A stretch of DNA of 39,353 nucleotides from Candidatus Krumholzibacteriia bacterium. GTDB taxonomy: Bacteria > Krumholzibacteriota > Krumholzibacteriia > LZORAL124-64-63. The notes below the pieces were generated by a model. That model saw only the letters and a program-made list of their open reading frames with translations, was not told the DNA's origin and ran no database searches. Positions 8,501 through 16,358 of the stretch are shown here, in pieces (the first letter of the stretch is position 1; each line of letters opens with the position of its first letter). The position numbers were made by a program, and so were the translations under genes. The DNA lies in NCBI GenBank assembly GCA_024762975.1, contig JANTGJ010000017.1, positions 1-39,353 of the forward strand, written 5' to 3'.

Positions 8501-9303
8501 GACCGGGCCTCCATGTTGGATCCCCCGGCTGGCTTGCGGGCCAGCACGCCGATCGTCGGCGTCGTGTACAGCGAACACCGCGTGCGACCGAACCAGCGGC
8601 GCCAGGCCTCGCCCCAGCGAGCCAGCAATGGAATGGGCTCAGGGAACATCGGCAATTGAATGGTCGTGCGGGTGATCAGGATCTTGCGCAACGCGCGATA
8701 CCACAGACCCGGAACCATCCAGTCACCGTAGCTGCGCGTGACCACCAGCCCCTCGCGTCGCACCAGCCGCTCGAGCTGACCGATCGTGAACTGCGTTTCC
8801 CACCCGGCGAACCACCTGTCCAGCGCGATCAGGACTTTCTTGCCCAGCGTGTAGTAATGGAAGGTCTGAGGCACGTCGATCACCAGCGTACCGCCGGGTT
8901 TCAGTACGCGGATATTTTCGCGCAATAGCGGCAGCGGATCGGGAAAGTGCTCAAGAAGCCCCTGATGAAAAACGACGTCGAAAGTACCCTCGGCAAAGGG
9001 CATCAGTTCGCCATTGCCACAGACGGGAGCAACCTGCACCCCGGCCTGCGTCGCCGCCTTCCGGGTCAGGCCCAGCGATCCGGCCACGTAGTCCAGGGTC
9101 AGCACCTCGGCCCCGGCCTGGACCAGCGCCACGGCGTCGCGGCCGGTACCGGCGCCGACTTCCAGAACGCGCTTGCCCGTCAGATCCCCCAGGCCGGTGA
9201 TCTCGCGCACCAGGCGGCCGTCCGTTCCGTAGACATCGTCCAATTCGAGGTCGTCGGCCTCTTCCCAGAATCGCTGCCAGTGTTCAGGAGTGGATTCTCT
9301 CAC
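8497..9303 (-). CDS. Class I SAM-dependent methyltransferase
   Basis: 268 residues. Motif I RVLEVGAGTGRDAVAL (45-60) binds SAM; an acidic residue follows in VLTLDYVAGS. DVVFHQGLLEHFPDP is the motif IV/V region of UbiE-like methyltransferases, followed by LKPGGTLVIDVPQTFHYYT. The start is GTG 9303, whose GTGA overlaps the nusB stop, with GGAGAGG just upstream; longer readings enter nusB in another frame. Position at the head of the glycan cluster suggests methylation of a sugar or lipid-linked precursor, but small-molecule or other targets cannot be excluded. Confidence 0.83.
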   Translation of the reverse strand: MRESTPEHWQRFWEEADDLELDDVYGTDGRLVREITGLGDLTGKRVLEVGAGTGRDAVALVQAGAEVLTLDYVAGSLGLTRKAATQAGVQVAPVCGNGELMPFAEGTFDVVFHQGLLEHFPDPLPLLRENIRVLKPGGTLVIDVPQTFHYYTLGKKVLIALDRWFAGWETQFTIGQLERLVRREGLVVTRSYGDWMVPGLWYRALRKILITRTTIQLPMFPEPIPLLARWGEAWRRWFGRTRCSLYTTPTIGVLARKPAGGSNMEARS

Positions 9304-9782
9304 GGTGCCTCTCCGCCTTCGCCCTCCGGCGTTTGCGCGGTCCGGGGTGCGGCGGCATCGGCGCCGGCAGGATCCGGATATACTTCTCTTGCCGCGCGAT
9401 CCAGAACGCCGTTGACGAAGCCGACGGCTCCATCCTCGCAGTAACGATGGGTCAGGTCCAACGCCTCGTTGATCACGACGCGGTAGGGAACGTCCGGACT
9501 GTACTTGAGTTCCGTCAAACCGATGGCCAGGATGGCCCGCTCCAGCACACCCAGGCGCGCCGGATCCCAGTCCCTGCTGACCAGACGGCCCAACCAACTC
9601 TTCATCTCCACGGCATGGGTGCTGACTTTGGTGGCCAGCTCCCGGGCGAATTCCGAGGTCTCGTCCGCGGCGTCGCGTCGGCCCAGCTGGTCCTCCAGGG
9701 TATCGTGCAGGGAGGCGCCGCTGATCAGCGACGCATAGTAGGATTGCAGGACCACGTCCCTGGCTTTTCTTCGCTTGCCCAC
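9300..9782 (-). CDS. nusB: Transcription antitermination factor NusB
   Basis: 160 residues, all-helical. RRKARDVVLQSYYAS at the N-terminus corresponds to the boxA RNA-binding arginine-rich start. LGVLERAILAIGLTEL, VVINEALDLTHRY and VGFVNGVLDRAAREV match the conserved NusB C-terminal blocks. NusB binds NusE (S10) and boxA RNA for rRNA antitermination. GTG 9782 is preferred because AGGAG lies eight bases upstream; the in-frame TTG 9800 lies upstream of that site. nusB after ribH is a widespread arrangement, but here 176 bp with three stem-loops intervene. A proline-rich tail of about 25 residues is extra. Confidence 0.95.
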   Translation of the reverse strand: MGKRRKARDVVLQSYYASLISGASLHDTLEDQLGRRDAADETSEFARELATKVSTHAVEMKSWLGRLVSRDWDPARLGVLERAILAIGLTELKYSPDVPYRVVINEALDLTHRYCEDGAVGFVNGVLDRAAREVYPDPAGADAAAPRTAQTPEGEGGEAP

Positions 9783-9814
9783 CGCGTATTCTCCTGTCAA
9801 AGATCACATGGCGC

Positions 9815-9842
9815 GGGGACGATCCCCTACGGCGTCGTCCCC
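9815..9842 (-). other. Stem-loop 3 of ribH-nusB spacer
   Basis: GGGGACGA pairs with TCGTCCCC (8 bp, 12-nt loop), ending about 20 nt before the nusB ribosome-binding site. No T-tract follows. It could affect nusB translation or be part of an array with the two upstream stems. Confidence 0.45.
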
Positions 9843-9851
9843 GGATACACT

Positions 9852-9895
9852 CGGGGGAAGGCAAATGATGGACACCTCCACCGTGCCTTCCCCCG
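9852..9895 (-). other. Long 12-bp stem-loop 2 of ribH-nusB spacer
   Basis: CGGGGGAAGGCA and TGCCTTCCCCCG form a perfect 12-bp stem around 20 nt. The loop contains a second small stem (TGGA/TCCA). No T-run follows on either strand. It is the strongest inverted repeat noticed in the window. Confidence 0.55.
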
Positions 9896-9925
9896 GCAAT
9901 GGTAGCTTACCGACCTGTGGTTGGC

Positions 9926-9943
9926 AACCGACGGTCGTCGGTT
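9926..9943 (-). other. Stem-loop 1, just after ribH
   Basis: AACCGAC-GACC-GTCGGTT is a perfect 7-bp stem with a 4-nt loop, about 15 nt after the ribH stop. It could mark the 3' end of the riboflavin operon mRNA, although the U-tract of an intrinsic terminator is lacking. Confidence 0.45.
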
Positions 9944-9958
9944 CGAACGCGGCTGGGA

Positions 9959-10432
9959 TCAGCCCTGCTCGATGTCATCCCACAGGCTGATCATTTCCAG
10001 CGCCGTCAGTGCCGCATCGAAGCCCTTGTTGCCGGCCTTGGTGCCACTGCGCTCGATGGCCTGATCCAGAGTCTCGGCCGTCACGATGCCATACACCACG
10101 GGAATGTCCGCATCCAGCGATACCTGGGCGATGCCCTTGGTGACTTCGCTCGATACGTAGTGGAAATGCGGCGTGTCACCCTGGATGACACAACCGACAC
10201 AGATCACGGCTGCGTACCGGCCCGTACCGGCGAATTTCTTCGCTGCCATCGGGATTTCGAAGGCACCCGGAACCCAGGCCGTATCGATCTGATCCTCATC
10301 CACGTCGTGGCGGCGGAGGCAGTCCAGTGCGCCGTCCATCAATTCACGCGTGAAGAAGTCGTTGAAACGGCTGCCGACGATGGCGATCCGCTTGCCCTGT
10401 GCGTTGAACGAACCTTCGAATGTGCGACCCAT
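9959..10432 (-). CDS. ribH: 6,7-dimethyl-8-ribityllumazine synthase
   Basis: 157 residues. It condenses 5-amino-6-ribitylaminouracil with 3,4-dihydroxy-2-butanone 4-phosphate, the penultimate riboflavin step. VGSRFNDFFTRELMDGA, VPGAFEIPMAAKK, CVIQGDTPHFHYVSSE (with the catalytic His region) and GTKAGNKGFDAALTALEM are all in family order. ATG 10432 has AAGGAG eight bases upstream and follows ribBA by 11 nt. It is the last gene of the ribD-ribE-ribBA-ribH operon. Confidence 0.97.
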   Translation of the reverse strand: MGRTFEGSFNAQGKRIAIVGSRFNDFFTRELMDGALDCLRRHDVDEDQIDTAWVPGAFEIPMAAKKFAGTGRYAAVICVGCVIQGDTPHFHYVSSEVTKGIAQVSLDADIPVVYGIVTAETLDQAIERSGTKAGNKGFDAALTALEMISLWDDIEQG

Positions 10433-10443
10433 CTTCGTCTCCT

Positions 10444-11658
10444 TTAGAGATGATCCAGCAGGTGGCCCATGCGGGCCTTCTTCGTCTTCAGGTACTTCGC
10501 GTTCTTCAGGTTGGGTTCGATCTCGAGCGGCACGCGCCCCTCGATCTTCAGCCCGTAGCTTTCCAGTCCCACGATCTTTCGTGGGTTGTTCGTCATCAGG
10601 CGCATCCGGCGTACGCCGATGTCGCGCAGGATCTGCGCACCGATGCCGTAGTCGCGCAAATCGGCCGGGAAGCCCAGCTTCTCGTTTGCCTCCACCGTGT
10701 CGGCACCTTCGTCCTGCAACTGGTAGGCCTTCATCTTGTTGACCAGACCGATGCCCCGGCCCTCCTGGCGCATATACACGAACACGCCCGAGCCCGCATC
10801 GCGGATCGCCCGCAACGCGGCATCCATCTGTTGCCCGCAGTCGCAACGCAGGCTGTGGAACAGGTCTCCCGTCATGCATTCGCTGTGCACGCGGACCAGG
10901 GTGGGCTCTTCCGGTTGAGGGTCGCCCATAACCAGCGCCACGTGGGTCGAAGCATCGACGTTCGTGCTGTAGGCCAGCATCCGGAACTCGCCCCACTGGG
11001 TGGGCAGCGGCACCTCGGCCTCGCGCACGACCAGCTTGTCGTTGCGGCGGCGCCAGCGGATCAGGTCCGCGATGGTGATCAGCTTCAGGTCGTATTCCCG
11101 GGCCATCTCCTGCAGGCGCGGCATGCGCGCCATGTCGCCGTCGTCGTCCATGATCTCGCACAGCAGGCCGGCCGGGTAGAGCCCCGCCGCTTCACACAGA
11201 TCGACCACGGCCTCGGTGTGGCCGGCACGTTTCATCACACCTCCAGGCTGGGCCTCGAGCGGGAAAATGTGGCCGGGGCGGGCCAGGTCCTCGGGTCGGG
11301 CGTCCGGATCGATGAAGACCTCGACGGTGCGGGCACGGTCCGAGGCGCTGATCCCGGTGGTCACCCCCTCGGCCGCATCGATACTCACGGTAAACCGCGT
11401 TCCCAGCGAGGCTGTGTTGCGCGAGACCATGGCCTGGATGTCCAGTTCCTGCAGCCGCTCCGGTGTCGCTGCCAGGCAGATCAGTCCGCGGCCGTACTTG
11501 GCGATGAAGTTCACCGCCTGCGGCGTGACTTTCTCGGCGGCCATGATGAAGTCACCCTCGTTCTCACGGTCCTCGTCATCCACGACGATGATCATCTCGC
11601 CCGCGCGCAAGGCCTCGAGCGCCTCGTCGATGGTGTTGATTCCGCTGTCGTTGCTCAT
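10444..11658 (-). CDS. ribBA: Bifunctional 3,4-dihydroxy-2-butanone-4-phosphate synthase / GTP cyclohydrolase II
   Basis: 404 residues, usual length for the fusion. The N-terminal RibB domain (about 1-205) has the acidic metal-binding [16 protein letters not shown] loop and [11 protein letters not shown] with the conserved His. The RibA domain (about 210-400) has the zinc cysteines in [18 protein letters not shown], then [13 protein letters not shown] and the C-terminal [12 protein letters not shown]. It supplies both branches of riboflavin synthesis from ribulose 5-phosphate and GTP. The gene starts at ATG 11658, 46 nt after ribE, with only a weak ribosome site, and is followed closely by ribH. 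Confidence 0.97.
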   Translation of the reverse strand: MSNDSGINTIDEALEALRAGEMIIVVDDEDRENEGDFIMAAEKVTPQAVNFIAKYGRGLICLAATPERLQELDIQAMVSRNTASLGTRFTVSIDAAEGVTTGISASDRARTVEVFIDPDARPEDLARPGHIFPLEAQPGGVMKRAGHTEAVVDLCEAAGLYPAGLLCEIMDDDGDMARMPRLQEMAREYDLKLITIADLIRWRRRNDKLVVREAEVPLPTQWGEFRMLAYSTNVDASTHVALVMGDPQPEEPTLVRVHSECMTGDLFHSLRCDCGQQMDAALRAIRDAGSGVFVYMRQEGRGIGLVNKMKAYQLQDEGADTVEANEKLGFPADLRDYGIGAQILRDIGVRRMRLMTNNPRKIVGLESYGLKIEGRVPLEIEPNLKNAKYLKTKKARMGHLLDHL

Positions 11659-11704
11659 GTCGTACCGTCCCGTAGTCAGGGTCGTTTCGCTCGATCCAAT
11701 TCGT

Positions 11705-12397
11705 CTAGCTTCCGCCCCGCAGGCGGGAGAATCCCTTGCTCAGCAATCGTTCCAGGGTCAGCCCCGCCGGTGGGCGACCCGTATCGTTCGAATCCTTTCC
11801 ACGGGCATCGCCGTCGCGACCGGATCGTGCTGCCTTGACCAGCACATCCATCTCCAGATTCACGCGGTCGCCGGATCTCAGGAATCCGAAGTTCGTTTCC
11901 TTCACGGTGTGCGGGATCAGGTTCACCGTGAAGCGGTCCGTGAAGGGCCCCTCGTCCACCGTCAGACTGACGCCGTCGATGGCCACCGAACCGCGAGGGG
12001 TCAGATAGCGCGCCAATTTCGTCTCCAGATCGATGGTCAGGTTCCAGGTACCGGCGCCTTTCTCCAGGCGCAGCACGCGCCCCACGCCGTCGACATGTCC
12101 CTGTACCAGATGCCCATCCAGCGCGTCCCCGGCGCGCAACGCAGGCTCCAGATGCACGCGCCGTCCGGTTCGCCAGGAAGCCAGGGTCGTCAGACGCCGG
12201 GTTTCGGCGCCCGCCTCGACGGCAAAGCCGCGCGCATCTGTGCGCACCACCGTCAGGCAGATTCCATTGACGGCGATGCTGTCACCCGGACTCGTACGGG
12301 CCGCAATGCCGGGCGCCCGGATCTCCAGCACCGTCATACCGCCGCGACGCGATTTCCGTTGCAGGGTGCCGACCTCGCGGACCAGTCCGGTAAACAT
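11705..12397 (-). CDS. ribE: Riboflavin synthase, alpha subunit
   Basis: 230 residues with two lumazine-binding barrel repeats: [10 protein letters not shown] plus GICLTVV in the first, and [14 protein letters not shown] plus IDGVSLTV in the second. It dismutates two 6,7-dimethyl-8-ribityllumazine molecules to riboflavin. ATG 12397 is set by an excellent Shine-Dalgarno GGAGGTGATC five bases upstream, lying in the last codons of ribD; the stop of ribD and this start share one base (TGATG). The C-terminal tail of about 25 residues is polar and variable. Coupled translation with ribD is likely. Confidence 0.96.
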   Translation of the reverse strand: MFTGLVREVGTLQRKSRRGGMTVLEIRAPGIAARTSPGDSIAVNGICLTVVRTDARGFAVEAGAETRRLTTLASWRTGRRVHLEPALRAGDALDGHLVQGHVDGVGRVLRLEKGAGTWNLTIDLETKLARYLTPRGSVAIDGVSLTVDEGPFTDRFTVNLIPHTVKETNFGFLRSGDRVNLEMDVLVKAARSGRDGDARGKDSNDTGRPPAGLTLERLLSKGFSRLRGGS

Positions 12398-13572
12398 CAG
12401 AAGATCACCTCCGAGAGGGTGCGCTGAAACGACCGGCAATCATAAATCGTCTGCAGGTCCTGCTCGAAACGGGTGCACCGCGTCAGATGCATGTCGCAGC
12501 GCGGTACCGCCGGACCGCCGCAATCCTCGGGCCAGCCCACGCCACAGCCCAGGACCACCGGAGCGATATAATTGATCCAACGATCGATCTGGTCCGTAGC
12601 GAGGAACGAAGCGGCCAACCGCGGTCCCCCCTCGAGCATGATCGTATGCAGGTCCAGACCCTCGGCCTGCGCCAGCAGCCCGCGCGGATCGACGCCGCGC
12701 TCGCACTCGGGGCAGAAAACGATTCGCCCTCCATCGGCTTCAATGCGTCCGCGGGTTTCCGCATCCCGGGCGCTTTCACCCGCAAAAACGAAGTACTCGT
12801 CGCGATCCAGTCCCCCGGTCCAGCTCAGGTCCGTGTCCACATAGCCGGCCGCCGGCTCCGCTTGGGGTACATCCTGGTCGCTCCGGGCCAGGCGGCCATC
12901 GAGGCGAGCGGCCTCGACACGGGCAGTGCCCTCGCCGATCAGTACCAGGTCCACCCATCGCCGCCGGCGGTGTACGTCGTGGCGAGCCCGGCTCCCGGTC
13001 AAATACACCGGTGCGGTTCCGCGCCGGTCCTGCGGACGCGGTGCGAACTTCCCGTCGAGGCTGACGGCGGTCTTGAGTTCGACGTAGGGACGCTCGAAGC
13101 CGGCAGTCACGGCGAAAGGCCAGACCATTTCCAGGGCCTGTTCGGCTCGGGCGCCGATCCTCACTTCGATACCGCGCTCGCGCAGAAACCGCGCGCCGCC
13201 ACCGGCCACATGGGGATTCGGATCCCGCATGGCGCACACGACACGGGAGATCCCCGCCTCGGCGATGCGAGGGCCGCAGGGGGCGGTCCGCCCATGATGA
13301 TTGCAGGGCTCCAGGGTGACGTAGAGGGTAGCGCCGCGGGCTGCGATTCCCGCTTCGTCCAGGGCGATGGGCTCGGCATGCGGTTGACCGGGTCCGGGAT
13401 GGGCGCCTCGACCGACGATGCGGCCTTGCTGAACGACGACGGCTCCGACCGGCGGGTTCGGCCAGGTCCGGCGCTCGATCGAGCGGGCCAGACGCAGGGC
13501 CTCGTCCATAAATTTCAGATCTTCCGGCGTATACTCACCGTCGGAGGGTACCCTATCCGTCGACTGCGACAT
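12397..13572 (-). CDS. ribD: Bifunctional diaminohydroxyphosphoribosylaminopyrimidine deaminase / reductase
   Basis: 391 residues. The deaminase domain shows the zinc site HAEPIA (H65, E67) and PCNHHGRTAPC (C90, C99) together with NPPVGAVVVQ. The reductase domain starts around VELKTAVSLDGKFAP and contains MLEGGPRLAASFL. It performs the second and third steps of riboflavin synthesis. Start ATG 13572 follows the FMN riboswitch leader and has only a poor purine stretch (GTGGTGAC) as ribosome site, consistent with riboswitch control of initiation. The longer in-frame reading would enter the riboswitch expression region. It is the first gene of the operon. Confidence 0.95.
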   Translation of the reverse strand: MSQSTDRVPSDGEYTPEDLKFMDEALRLARSIERRTWPNPPVGAVVVQQGRIVGRGAHPGPGQPHAEPIALDEAGIAARGATLYVTLEPCNHHGRTAPCGPRIAEAGISRVVCAMRDPNPHVAGGGARFLRERGIEVRIGARAEQALEMVWPFAVTAGFERPYVELKTAVSLDGKFAPRPQDRRGTAPVYLTGSRARHDVHRRRRWVDLVLIGEGTARVEAARLDGRLARSDQDVPQAEPAAGYVDTDLSWTGGLDRDEYFVFAGESARDAETRGRIEADGGRIVFCPECERGVDPRGLLAQAEGLDLHTIMLEGGPRLAASFLATDQIDRWINYIAPVVLGCGVGWPEDCGGPAVPRCDMHLTRCTRFEQDLQTIYDCRSFQRTLSEVIF

Positions 13573-13637
13573 GTTGTCACCACGGGGTACATCACGATGG
13601 GAAGGGGCAACAGGGGACGCCGCAGGCAGACCAGCCA

Positions 13638-13661
13638 CGCCCGTAACATTCACAACGGGCG
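13638..13661 (-). promoter_or_regulatory. Hairpin in ribD expression platform
   Basis: CGCCCGT and ACGGGCG form a 7-bp stem with a 10-nt loop, between the FMN aptamer and the ribD start. No U-run follows. It may participate in switching, but a competing structure was not worked out. Confidence 0.4.
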
Positions 13662-13686
13662 GACCTTACCTGGGATCCGCGGCCAC

Positions 13687-13817
13687 CAACTTCTACCATC
13701 CAGACTATCACTGTCGGCCCCGGAATTTCACCGGATCAGCCCTGGGCGGCGCAAGCGCTACGTCAGGGGTCGCGGGCTTTCACCGCCGGTGGGGATTTCC
13801 ACCCCGCCCCGAAGTTG
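13687..13817 (-). promoter_or_regulatory. FMN riboswitch (RFN element) controlling the rib operon
   Basis: On the minus strand the aptamer has a perfect 7-bp P1 (CAACTTC/GAAGTTG) enclosing the conserved RFN blocks CCGGCGGTGAAAGCCCGCGA, TGATCCGGTGAAATTCCGGGG and CCGACAGTGATAGTCTGGAT (each shown in part). These are the hallmark sequences of the FMN-binding six-helix junction. It lies about 115 nt upstream of ribD, so the operon is expected to be repressed when FMN is abundant. Confidence 0.96.
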
Positions 13818-13823
13818 AGGAGC

Positions 13824-13843
13824 CGGCCCGATGGTTCGGGCCG
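13824..13843 (-). other. Stem-loop at the 5' end of the ribD leader
   Basis: CGGCCCGA-ACCA-TCGGGCCG is a perfect 8-bp stem with a 4-nt loop between the predicted transcription start and the FMN aptamer. It may protect the 5' end of the mRNA. Confidence 0.45.
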
Positions 13844-13861
13844 ATTGAGTTGTTGCGATCA

Positions 13862-13890
13862 AAACTAGGTGCTGGCCGGGAAAACGTCAA
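13862..13890 (-). promoter_or_regulatory. Sigma70-type promoter of the riboflavin operon
   Basis: TTGACG (13885-13890) and TAGTTT (13862-13867) are separated by exactly 17 bases. Transcription would begin near 13855, just before a stem-loop and the FMN aptamer. The rest of the gap from 13891 to 13949 holds the tail of the upstream unit and no gene. Confidence 0.65.
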
Positions 13891-13949
13891 GCGTGCGGTC
13901 CGGCAAGGATCCGCCCTCGCTCACCGACTGTGGGCAGGTTGTCCCGGAG

Positions 13950-15275
13950 TCAATCGTCGCCGCGATCGTTCTTGCCCAGGAAACGCGCTTTCGGCACATC
14001 GTGTCCGATCGAACGCAGCCGTTGCCGTGCACTGTCGTACAATTCGCTCGCCGGCACCCGCGCGTGTCCCAGCTTGATATCGTACACGGGTTCCCCCTGC
14101 ACGAATCGCCAGTGGTTCAGCAACGTCGGTACGGCCGAGCCGGGTTCAAACTGGATGAATCGGCGATGCGATGAGGACAGAATCAGCGGCGGATCATTCC
14201 GTTTGGCGGCAAAGTGGATCAGGTCCAGCAGGTATCGGTCGTCCACCAGCTGTTTTCCGTCGCGATCCAGAAAATAGCGTTGGATGCGTCCGGCCAACTG
14301 CGTGTCGAAACCGCCCCAACAGAGATCCACGACGAATTTGTCATAGGTATCGATCGCGTCCATGACGAAAGCGCCGAGCAGGGCTGCGTAGCCGAATCGT
14401 GCGCTGATCCAGATCATGGCCAGGTCGTCCGAAACGCCGTCGCCCAGGCGGCGGCGGAAAAACTCCTGATCGTGTTCGGGATAGGAATACCGCGCCTTCG
14501 AATCCCGGCAGATGACGCCCAGATCGCGCAGCATGCGCAACTGATCCTCCAGCAGCACACTGCTCCCCGGATCGCGCAGACCGCACATCTCGAAGCGTTC
14601 GCGATCGACGATCCAGATCTCGCCGCCACCGATCAGGAAAGGCAGCCCCTCGAACGTCCTCTTGTGCTGCAGCATGGCCGTCTTGCGGGTCGACCAGTCA
14701 TCCATGAATCCGGCCAGCACGAGGCCGGTCAGGAATTCCCGGGTGTTGACCGCTTGCCCGGCCAGAAAATCAACTCCGAAAAGTGGCGCACCGTCGACGA
14801 CCAGTTCGAGTTCCGGATCCTCGATGTGCTCGAAGATCCAGTCGGCGAATCGCGCGAGCATTTTGCCGCGCCGGTGGCGAACCCGTTCCGAACGCAGGTT
14901 CGGATCGGTCTTTTCCAGCACCGTCAGGATACGGTCAAACGTGGCGTCGGGAAATCGAAGTCCGGTACCGTATTCGTCGGTGAACAGGCCATGACCGTTC
15001 TGGGCCCGGCCCAGCACCGACTGCGGAAGCAAATCGGACAGGGCGCGCGGTCCGGTGGCGAACTTCTGTCCCATGAGATAATCGAAGTCGTGTTCAACCA
15101 GGGCACCGAAGAGTTCGGCGTGGCGCCGGAGGTCCAGGTCGCGTGCGAATCCGCGACCCCGTTCGGCGCCATTTCTCTGCCGCGGTTCCGGCTCCGATCC
15201 GGAGTCTGCGAGCTGATCGAGGAGGTCCTCGACGCCGGGCCGGTCGCGACCCTTCCTGCTGCGCCTGCGCTTCAA
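13950..15275 (-). CDS. Conserved-looking hypothetical protein downstream of ftsY
   Basis: 441 residues; I do not recognise the family. The N-terminus (about 1-45) is very basic then acidic and probably disordered. The rest appears soluble and globular with no signal peptide or membrane helix. A stretch near LLEDQLRMLRDLGVICRD followed by a Tyr-rich strand resembles a winged-helix recognition helix and wing, but this is only a pattern impression. WSTRKTAMLQHKRTFEGLPF and WGGFDTQLAGRIQRYFLD are other distinctive blocks. TTG 15275 is supported by GGGAGG five bases upstream, 21 nt after the ftsY stop, so it is probably co-transcribed with smc-ftsY. Reading frame and codon use look genuine. Confidence 0.75.
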   Translation of the reverse strand: MKRRRSRKGRDRPGVEDLLDQLADSGSEPEPRQRNGAERGRGFARDLDLRRHAELFGALVEHDFDYLMGQKFATGPRALSDLLPQSVLGRAQNGHGLFTDEYGTGLRFPDATFDRILTVLEKTDPNLRSERVRHRRGKMLARFADWIFEHIEDPELELVVDGAPLFGVDFLAGQAVNTREFLTGLVLAGFMDDWSTRKTAMLQHKRTFEGLPFLIGGGEIWIVDRERFEMCGLRDPGSSVLLEDQLRMLRDLGVICRDSKARYSYPEHDQEFFRRRLGDGVSDDLAMIWISARFGYAALLGAFVMDAIDTYDKFVVDLCWGGFDTQLAGRIQRYFLDRDGKQLVDDRYLLDLIHFAAKRNDPPLILSSSHRRFIQFEPGSAVPTLLNHWRFVQGEPVYDIKLGHARVPASELYDSARQRLRSIGHDVPKARFLGKNDRGDD

Positions 15276-15296
15276 TGGTCCTCCCAGCAGTCGGAA

Positions 15297-16358
15297 TCAG
15301 CGATCCTGCGAATCCGCATCCGAAACCTCTTCCGAGTCGGTCCAGTCGGCAAACAGGGCATTGGCAAACTGCTCCGGATCGAACACGGCAAGGTCCTCGA
15401 CCGTTTCTCCCATGCCGACATACTGCACCGGCAGGCCCAGGGTCTCTGCGATCGCCACGACGATACCGCCCTTGGACGTGCCGTCCAGCTTGGTCAGGAT
15501 CAGGCCTTCGACCGGAATCGTTTCGGCAAATACGTTGGCCTGCGACAGTCCGTTCTGACCGGTGTTGCCGTCAATGACCAACAGCGTCTCGGGGTCGCGG
15601 CCGGTCTTGCGGCGGATCACGCGGGCCATCTTGCCCAATTCGTCCATCAGGTTGCTCTTGGTGTGCAGGCGTCCGGCCGTATCGACGATCACGACATCCG
15701 AGCCCCGCGCCTGGGCGGCGGCCAGGGCATCGAAGACTACGGCGGCTGGGTCGGAGCCGGGCCCCTGGCGCACGCAGTCGACGCCGATGCGCTCGGACCA
15801 GATCACGAGTTGGTCAACGGCCGCCGCGCGAAAGGTGTCCGCGGCGGCAAGCAGCACGTTTTTTCCCTCGTTCTTCAACAGGTGGGCCAGCTTGGCAATG
15901 CTGGTGGTCTTGCCGGTTCCGTTGACGCCGACGATGAACAGCACGCGCGGCCCCTCGGTCGCAGCGGTCGGCTCGACAGCCTCCGCGGCAACGTCGTTCC
16001 TCTTGCCCTTCTTCTTTTTCTTCTTCTTGCCGGCGTCGGAATCCAGATCCCAGGTCAGCGGTACGATGCGCGGCTGGGCCGTGGTCAGGATCTCCTGCAC
16101 ATCGGCGCGAATGACCTGCAGCACCGACTCGATGGAAGCCTCGCCACCCTCCTCCTTCAATCGCTTTTCGATGTTCTGCGTGATCGCGACCGACGACTTG
16201 ACCCCCATGTCCGCACCGATCAGCAACTCCTCGATCTGGTCGAGCGTATCCTCGTCCAGCCGAATCCGGCCGCCGAAGAGATTGCTCAGCTTGCCGACGA
16301 AGCTTTCGCGCGTCTTGCGCAATCCCTGGCGAAAGCGCCCCAGCGCTCCGCGGATCAC
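15297..16358 (-). CDS. ftsY: Signal recognition particle receptor FtsY
   Basis: 353 residues. The N domain (about 1-100) is followed by the SRP GTPase domain with G1 GVNGTGKTT (144-152), DTFRAAA (174-180), G3 DTAGR (226-230), TGQN (266-269) and [10 protein letters not shown] (289-298). It docks SRP-ribosome complexes at the inner membrane for co-translational insertion. There is no long acidic A domain. Between N and G domains lies an unusual insert with seven consecutive lysines (111-117) and a spacer of about 18 residues. GTG 16358 overlaps the smc stop (GTGA), with GGAGG eight bases upstream. Confidence 0.96.
   Translation of the reverse strand: MIRGALGRFRQGLRKTRESFVGKLSNLFGGRIRLDEDTLDQIEELLIGADMGVKSSVAITQNIEKRLKEEGGEASIESVLQVIRADVQEILTTAQPRIVPLTWDLDSDAGKKKKKKKGKRNDVAAEAVEPTAATEGPRVLFIVGVNGTGKTTSIAKLAHLLKNEGKNVLLAAADTFRAAAVDQLVIWSERIGVDCVRQGPGSDPAAVVFDALAAAQARGSDVVIVDTAGRLHTKSNLMDELGKMARVIRRKTGRDPETLLVIDGNTGQNGLSQANVFAETIPVEGLILTKLDGTSKGGIVVAIAETLGLPVQYVGMGETVEDLAVFDPEQFANALFADWTDSEEVSDADSQDR

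Noticed and set aside
8497-9864. A 455-codon reading of the methyltransferase gene
   Set aside because: The N-terminal part is an out-of-frame reading of nusB. GTG 9303 overlaps the nusB stop.
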